A stretch of DNA of 64,000 bases from Bromus sterilis. Lineage: Eukaryota; Streptophyta; Magnoliopsida; Poales; Poaceae. The stretch lies in the NCBI GenBank assembly GCA_950022295.1, contig OX465600.1:314040031-314104030 (forward strand), given 5' to 3'. Below are positions 57,324-64,000 of this stretch, in pieces (positions within the stretch are counted from its first letter, which is position 1; each line of letters begins with the position of its first letter). Below the pieces are notes generated by a model. It worked only from the letters and a program-made list of their open reading frames with translations, was not told where the DNA came from and did not search any database. The translations under genes and the position numbers were made by a program.

Positions 57324-59422
57324 TGTTGGAAATATGCCCTAGAGGCAATAATAAAATGTTATTATATATATATTTCCACGTTCGTAATTAATGTTTATAT
57401 TTCTGTGCTATAATTGCAATGACCCTGACTATGAGATTCAGAAGAAAACTCACTTGCATGTGTGGAAATGTAAACACCAAGAGTTCCTGGTTTAGCCTCT
57501 AAGACCAGCTCATGTGCTAACTGATGATTACGTTTTCTTAATCATGGACATTGTTCTTGTAACAAGGATGTCAGTAGCAATGGGAACATATTGTTAGCAG
57601 AACAATGATGTTGAACCGACCCCAGTATTGAATGATATACTTAGAGATCACATCGTAACTACGTTATAAGTCATATCATGATTTGTTATCATATACGTAA
57701 TTCCTTAGACCATGAGAGTATCGAGTTGCTTCACACAGGAAGACATGCTTTGGTTCTTAGATGAATCCTCCCGTAAATGGGAAGTAGTAAAATAAGTTCT
57801 GGGTATGTCAGATGGTGTGGCTAGTGACTGTGATAGTTCAAGAATGGGATTTGCTCCTTCACGATGAAGAAGATATTCACTTCGGGCCCACTCGGTATGA
57901 CGGTATCCATTATAGTCTGGCCAGACGCATTGTGATTCAGTCACGGGGATACCGGAATACGATAACGAGAAAATGGACAAACTAGCAAAGAGGATAACGA
58001 GTGGCTTGTGTTCAAGAAGTTGTTACACATGGGTGCCAAACTTCTCTCCTCTAACTTTGTCATATATCGCGAAGCAAAGGGAATGGTACATGAATAAACA
58101 TAATGGTTCACTCGAAGTTTCTTCGTGTATGTGCGGGAGTCAACATGGGTGTCCATGGCTCCGCTGTTGATTATTGGCTATTGACGAAAGGCTGTTGACC
58201 TATGTCCGGAAGATGTTCTGAGTCATGTCCGCATTATACCGAACCTATTGGGTCACACACTTAACGAGCAGTAGTCTGTTAGAATGCTGGAATGGTAGAA
58301 GGTTTAGTGGAAGCAAAGCAGAATAGTTCATACGGGTACCGGAAGTAGTTCCGGAGATTTATGGAATAGTTCATAAGGGCACCAGAGGTAGTTCTGGGTA
58401 TTTAGGATATGTTCGGATCAATCTGGAGTAGTCCCAGGTGGTTCCGGAACATATGAGAATGGTACTGGGGAAGTCCTGGATCAACCGGAATAGTTTCCGG
58501 ATAATCGCTGGGCGTCCCGACAACCTTCGCGGTCATCGGGTGGCTTAAACTGTAACTTGGATGGTCTTGGAAACTATCCGGATGGCTCCGGAACGTCCGA
58601 GAACGGTCTCGGAAGGTCCTGGAAGTGCTCCAGAAGGTCCTGGAAGCTTCTAGAAGGTCATGGAAGGTTCCGGAAGGTTCCGGGCTGTACCACCCACTAC
58701 CCCACGCCCCTAGCCTTGGGGGGCAAGCCACCTAGGCTGCCCTGGCCGGCCAGGGGGTGGGGGGCGCACCAAGGGGAAGGAATCCCCCTCCAGGTGGGAA
58801 TACCAAAACCCATTATGGCAGGTTTCCGGTGGGAAGGTGTGGGAAGGTTTGGAAGGCTTGGGAGTCCAAGTTGGACTCCCAATCCTCCTTAGGCTGCGCC
58901 CTAGGCCTCTTGGCCACCTATATAAGGTGAGCCAAGGGGAGGGGGAGAGACACACAACTTGTCCCCAAGGCCTATGCGCCACCCTCCCTCCTCTAAACCC
59001 CGTTGCTCCACAATTAGACCCCGGTTTAGACGCTGTTCTAGATCGAAATCCGTTAGGGTTTTCTCCCTCTAGTTTTCTTGGTGGCGTTCATCTCTGGACG
59101 GCGGAGCGCTGCTGGATTGCTGCTACGGGATGTGTGGATACTAATGGAGGGGTCGTACCTTCGACCCTTCTTCGAGGAGCTTGTTCATGGGACTTGTCCG
59201 TGGGACTAGATCGCGGGACTTATTCGTGGGATTGATCGAGGGACTGTTCGTGGGAGAACTTGCGAGATCTACTTCCACTACGTCCATGAGCTTCACCAAC
59301 TCTACTTCCGCTACATCGGTTGGTGAGCCATGACCTAAAACCTTGTATGCAATCTTCTTGGATGATCTTGGGTTCTTGATTCGTAGGCCGAAATTTTTTG
59401 TTTTCTACTACGTTTACCAACA
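57324..59422 (+). repeat. 3' LTR of A1 (2099 bp)
   Basis: Matches the 5' LTR, but a 42-bp block around the 'tgtccggaatgtcccgaaac' type sequence is lost and a 12-bp unit ('cggaaggttccg' type) is gained. TATA at 58918-58927; heat-shock-like motif at 58643-58655. Confidence 0.92.
58643..58655 (+). promoter_or_regulatory. Heat shock element motif in the A1 3' LTR
   Basis: Same GAAgcTTCtaGAA as in the other two LTRs of this family. It is kept although the neighbouring sequence has a 42-bp deletion. Confidence 0.6.
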
Positions 59423-59427
59423 AAAGG

Positions 59428-60363
59428 TTCCTCTTCATTCTCATCATGATCATCATCAATGTCATGATCGTTATGAATGTCGTTCTGGCCATTCTCTTCA
59501 GCTCCCACTATGGAAGACGGTTCCAGAACAATTTCCGTAGCCGTTTCTTCCAATTGGAGTGATTGGTTAGTCACTTCATCGAGGTCTATTTTCCTCCCAC
59601 TCAACTCTTTCACGAGAAACTCCTTCTCAAGAAAGTGTCCCGTCTTGGCAACAAACGTTTTGCTGTCAGACTTGTTGTAGAAGGTGTGTCCACAAGTTTC
59701 CTTGGGATAGCCCACAAAGATGCACTTATCCGCCCTTGGATTCAAGTTTGTCAGGCTGTAGTTTCCTAACATAAGCCTCACAACCCCAAATCTTCAGGTG
59801 AGACAACTTAGGTTTCGTGCCATGCCATTCTTCAAATGGTGTTGTCTTTACGGATTTGGATGGTGCCCTATTAAGAATATGAGCGACAATTTCTAATGCA
59901 TACCCCCAGAATGACACAGGAAAATCAGTATGAGACATCATCGATCGTACGCTATCCAATAGGGTTCGATTACGTCGCTCAGCCACACCGTTTCTCTGAG
60001 GTGTGCTTGCCGGTGTAAGTTGTGGTACTATGCCACAAGACTTCAGATGATTGCCAAACTCGTGACTCAAATACTCGCCACCTCGATCCGATCGAAGGTG
60101 CTTGATTTTCTTTCCGAGTTGATTTTCGACCTCATTCTGAAATTCCTTGAAGTTTTCAAAGGTTTCAGACTTGTGCTTCATCAAGTAAATATACCCATAT
60201 CTACTCAAGTCATCAGTAAAGGTCACGAAGTAACGAAGACCATTGCGAGTGGGGACGTTCATGGGTCCACATACGTCCGTGTGTATGATCCCCAATAAGT
60301 CATTCGCACGCTCCATTATCCCATTGAATGGAGTCCTTGTCATTTTGCCCATGAGGCATGGTT
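59428..60363 (-). pseudogene. Copia B integrase region
   Basis: On the minus strand, the integrase core reads 'HTDVCGPMNVPT', 'FTDDLSRYGYIY', 'SDRGGEYLSHEF' and 'GVAERRNRTLLDSV' (60363 to about 59735). A one-base shift near 59735 then moves to the frame with 'ADKCIFVGYPKE' through to the A1 border. So one frameshift and two insertions (A1 and A2) break pol. The domain is otherwise well preserved. Confidence 0.85.
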
Positions 60364-62513
60364 TGTTGGAAATATGCCCTAGAGGCAATAATAAAATGTT
60401 ATTATATATATTTCCACGTTCGTAATTAATGTTTATATTTCTGTGCTATAATTGCAATGACCCTGACTATGAGATTCAGAAGAAAACTCATTTGCATGTG
60501 TGGAAATGTAAACACCAAGAGTTCCTGGTTTAGCCTCTAAGACCAGCTCATGTGCTAACTGATGATTACGTTTTCTTAATCATGGACATTGTTCTTGTAA
60601 CAAGGATGTCAGTAGCAATGAGAACATATTGTTAGCAGAACAATGATGTTGAACCGACCCCAGTATTGAATGATATACTTAGAGATCACATCGTAACTAA
60701 GTTATAAGTCATATCATGAAATGTTATCATATACGTAATTCCTTAGACCATGAGAGTATCGAGTTGCTTCACACAGGAAGCCATGCTTTGGTTCTTAGAT
60801 GAATCCTCCCGTAAATGGGAAGTAGTAAAATAAGTTCTGGGTATGTCAGATGGTGTGGCTAGTGACTGTGATAGTTCAAGAATGGGATTTGCTCCTTCAC
60901 GATGAAGAGATATTGACTTTGGGTCCACTCAGTATGACGGTATCCATTCTAGTCTGGCCAGACGCATTGTGATTTAATCACGGGGATACCGGAATACAAT
61001 AACGAGAAATAGAGACAAACGAGCAAAGAGGATAATGAGTGGCTTGTGTTCAAGAAGTTGTTACACATGGGTGCCAAACATCTCTACTCTAACTTTGTCA
61101 TATATCACGAAGAAAAGGGAATGGTACATGACTAAACATAATGGTTCACTCGAAGTTTCTTCGTGTATGTGCGGGAGTCAACATGGGTGTCCATGGCTCC
61201 ACTGTTGATTATTGGCTATTAACAAAAGGCTGTTGACCTATGTCCGGAAGATGTTCTGAGTCATGTCCGCATTATACCGAACCTATTGGGTCACACACTT
61301 AACGAGCAGTAGTCTGTTAGAATGCTGGAATGGTAGAAGGTTTAGTGGAAGAAAAGCAGAATAGTTCATACGGGTACCGGAAGTAGTTCCGGGGATTTAT
61401 GAAATAGTTCATAAGGGAACCAGAAGTAGTTTTGGGTATTTAAGTATATGTCCGGATCACTCCGGAGTAGTCCCAGGTGGTTCCGGAACATATGAGAATG
61501 GTACTGGGGAAGTCCTGGATCAACCGGAATAGTTTCCGGATAATCGTTGGGCGTCCCGACAACCTTCGCGGTCATCGGGTGGCTTAAAATGTAACTCGGA
61601 TGGTCTTGGAAACTATCCGGATGGCTCCGGAACTTCCGAGAACGGTCTCGGAAGGTCCTGGAACTGCTCCAGAAGTGTCCGGAATGTTCCGAAACGGTCC
61701 CGGTATGTCCCGGAAGGTCCTGGAAGCTTCTAGAAGGTCATGGAAGGTTCTGGAAGGTTCTGGAAGGTTCCGGGCAGTACCACCCACTCCCCTGCGCACC
61801 TGGCCTTGGGGGAAAGCCACCTAGGCTGCCCTGGCCGTCCAGGAGGTGGGGGCGCACCAAGGAAAGGGGAATCCTCCTCGAGGTGGAATTACCAAATCCC
61901 ATTATGGCAGGTTTCCGGTGGGAAGGTGTGGGAAGGTTTGGAAGGCTTGGGAGTCCAAGTTGGACTCCCAATCCTCCTTGGGCTGCGCCCTAGGCCTCCT
62001 GGCCACCTATATAAGGTGAGCCAGGGGGAGGGGGAGAGACACACAACTTGTCCCCAAGGCCTATGCGCCACCCTCCCTCCTCTAAACCCCGTTGCTCCAC
62101 AATTAGACCCCGCTTTAGACGCTGTTCTAGATCGGAATCCGTTAGGGTTTTCTCCCTCTAGTTTTCTCGGTGGTGTTCATCTCTGGACGGTGGAGCGCTG
62201 CTGGATTGCTGCTACGGGATGTGTGGATACTAATGGAGGGGTCGTACCTTCGACCCTTCTTCGAGGAGCTTGTTCGTGGGACTTGTCCGTGGGACTAGAT
62301 TGCGGGACGGTTCGAGGGATCGATATCCTCGCGGTTGGGAGGTCATTGAAATTCCTAGCTGCGGGGATATGCACCGACGGTCTTCACCAACTCTACTTCC
62401 GCTACATCGGTTGGTGAGCCATGACCTAAAACCTTGTATGCAATCTTCTTGGATGATCTTGGGTTCTTGATTCGTAGGCCGAATTTTTTTGTTTTCTACT
62501 ACGTTTCCCAACA
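60364..62513 (+). repeat. 5' LTR of A2 (2150 bp)
   Basis: Clearly the same family as the A1 LTRs, but more diverged from them than they are from each other. It has three GGAAGGTTC type units where A1 has one or two, and a different stretch at 62300-62380 before the common 3' end. TATA CTATATAAGG at 62007-62016; heat-shock-like motif at 61723-61735. Confidence 0.92.
61723..61735 (+). promoter_or_regulatory. Heat shock element motif in the A2 LTR
   Basis: Identical GAAgcTTCtaGAA. It is followed at once by repeated GGAAGGTTC units, which are two-unit GAAnnTTC sites. Confidence 0.6.
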
Positions 62514-64000
62514 GTGATATTAGAGCGATCCTTGATTAGATGCATGTTTAGCGCTAGATCATATGTGTGATATGAGGCATTGATTTTCTTGTTGCTTCCC
62601 TGTCATGTGATTTTTCCTATTCTTGATGGAAAGTTGAGGTTTTGCTACAAGGATTGAGTTTTCCATCGATCCCTCTATGCTGCTTTCAGTATGTTGGTTG
62701 CCTTGATCATGGTCTACATCAAACTCGTTGGATCTCATCTTAATCTCGCAATAGAAGATTTAACATGGTGGGGCTTGTGGATTTTATGAACTCAAATCCA
62801 CACGGGGGTCACGCGTTGAACGAAGTTTGGCTTGTGGCATTAGTTGCTGCACGCACCCCGAACGTTAAACTAGCAACAATGAAGTTTCGTGTTTGGTTTG
62901 TATAGGGAACAACATTTGCATGTAACCTGCTAATCAACCACGATAAAATTTTCAACAACCCGTGTAGATAGCGATCTAACTTGTTTTTGCAGAGTATGCA
63001 TGTGATGTGGTATAGCCTTCAAGATTTGCAATGTGTTTGTATGAGATGCTATATGATGTAATATTTATTCGCGACCTGTGTGTCGTGGTACCGCATGATG
63101 ACTGGAGTCATATGATTGTCACTTAATTATGGCCTGCGTGCCAGAACTGTTTATTAGCTCGAGGCAAAGCAATAGATAGATGCAAGGTGATGATCTACGA
63201 TGCGGAGGTGGACCCCGACGCACATGCCGGAAGACGTGGTGATGTTCCCGGCGCCAAGGACAAAGTTGGTGGACACGGTGACTTCAACCACGACGATGTG
63301 AAGACAATGAAGACTTCACGAAGCAAAGGGCTATGATATATCACATAATTTTATGAACTACCTGTGATGTTTATCCCTTTGATGCACCCTTGTTTGATGC
63401 GCGGTAGTCGTATTTTATTAGGGTGATCTCTCGCAAAACAATATCAAGTTGATAGTGTTCTTCCAACTATAGCACCGTCTATACTATGTTTCACACCGGA
63501 GCAGGTCATGTCACATGGGTGCACACGGTGTGACGCATAAAAGGCGGGTGTGTTAAGAACACACTGCAATTACACTTGGTTGTCTTGACGGTTTGGATAA
63601 AAGTTTGCTACCGGAACACGCCCATCGAAAGATGAACAAGAATCACCTTTGGCGTGATTGGCAAGTTGGCCTGCCGGTCCAGTCTAAGTCATCAGTGATG
63701 TCACATCAATGGCGGACGATTGGGTTGGATCTTGAATCACTCCAGCATCAATTACGAGAGATATTGATCTGAGTGGGAGCGCACTAAGTAATTAAATTGA
63801 TTAATCACAAGTGCAACTTAATTATGAACAAAGTATAAGTATTTGCATTATCGTTGTAGAATAATGGCTCGCGTTGCCACCTTCCCAATTGATTTTGATT
63901 AACTGTATTATCTGGTAAAAACTTTACGATTGGTACCGTATTGTGAGGACTATCCTCAATAGTGCCGAGAAGGACCTTGTCCTATCGCAAATTTTTGATG

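Larger units (their letters stand above)
50154..59422 (+). mobile_element. Copia element A1 (non-autonomous), nested in B
   Basis: 9269 bp with LTRs 50154-52282 and 57324-59422 and an exact AAAGG target duplication (50149-50153 and 59423-59427). It is oriented plus, opposite to B. A degenerate initiator-Met primer site (CGGTATCATGAGC) follows the left LTR, and GTGCAAGTGGGAGAC precedes the right. The internal region holds only a broken gag and pol. The LTRs differ at about 20 sites plus a few indels over about 2.1 kb, about 1%, so the insertion is recent. Confidence 0.92.
46771..64000 (-). mobile_element. Copia element B (extends beyond window), carrying A1 and A2
   Basis: A minus-strand element whose 3' LTR is 48448-46771, with pol remnants at 50147-48645 and 60363-59428. 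Its gag and 5' LTR are beyond the window edge. It sits in Copia C; the target-site duplication base pairs next to its LTR are GGAGC (46766-46770). Two A-family elements are inserted within its pol. The segments are in Copia order: integrase, RT, RNase H, LTR. Confidence 0.85.
60364..64000 (+). mobile_element. Copia element A2 (5' part), nested in B
   Basis: The 5' LTR is 60364-62513, followed by leader sequence to the window end. The LTR starts TGTTGGAAATATGCCC. The predicted target duplication is TGGTT (60359-60363); the other side is out of view. A gag-like ATG lies at 63864. The orientation is the same as A1. Confidence 0.88.

Noticed and set aside
1..64000. tRNA or rRNA genes
   Set aside because: No cloverleaf or rRNA core sequence was noticed; tRNA-like words are only primer-binding sites of LTR elements. 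A tRNAscan run would be decisive.

Overview
The window looks like nuclear DNA from a Triticeae grass (wheat, barley or Aegilops type). Two intron-containing CC-NB-LRR genes and one small plant-specific membrane-protein gene sit among nested LTR retrotransposons, a CACTA element and several MITEs. The repeats look like typical Triticeae families: a Copia LTR beginning TGTTGGAAATATGCCC, an Athila-like Gypsy LTR beginning TGATACGTCTC, and CACTACTAGGGAA CACTA ends. Nothing prokaryotic or organellar was seen. Family names come from recognition of the sequence; no database was searched.

Layout. 1-6 kb: decayed Gypsy LTR debris, an inverted LTR fragment, a GC-rich minisatellite and small MITEs. 6.05-10.9 kb: NLR1 on the plus strand, two exons, 1509 aa. 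11.3-11.8 kb: a LINE-like relic with a 120-bp triplication. 13.56-17.29 kb: NLR2 on the minus strand, two exons, 1016 aa. It is convergent with NLR1 and shares its phase-0 intron after the CC domain. 17.46-17.88 kb: a minisatellite inside a possible MITE, just upstream of NLR2. 20.23-32.49 kb: an old Copia element with 126-bp LTRs, lacking gag and RT. It is split by a CACTA element (21038-22485) and by a Gypsy element without RT or integrase (22935-31400). Exact target-site duplications support each insertion. 32.77-34.55 kb: an apparently intact three-exon DUF1218 gene on the minus strand.

Right half. 36.1-40.55 kb: a 5'-truncated Copia (D, plus strand). 41.15-43.66 kb: the 3' part of an armadillo-like gene on the minus strand, broken by a hAT MITE, a Harbinger-like element, a stop codon, a frameshift and a Copia insertion (C, minus strand). 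C is interrupted by a larger Copia (B, minus strand, 46771 to past the window end). B in turn carries two copies of a third Copia family (A1 at 50154-59422 and A2 from 60364). The nest is therefore gene, then C, then B, then A1 and A2.

How the parts relate. The functional candidates are the two NLRs (intracellular immune receptors) and the DUF1218 membrane protein. The rest is mostly repeat DNA. I see no certain new biological system. The points most worth a second look are a perfect three-unit heat-shock-element motif conserved in all three A-family LTRs, the non-canonical N-termini of the two NLRs, the RT-less LTR elements, and the well-dated insertion layers.
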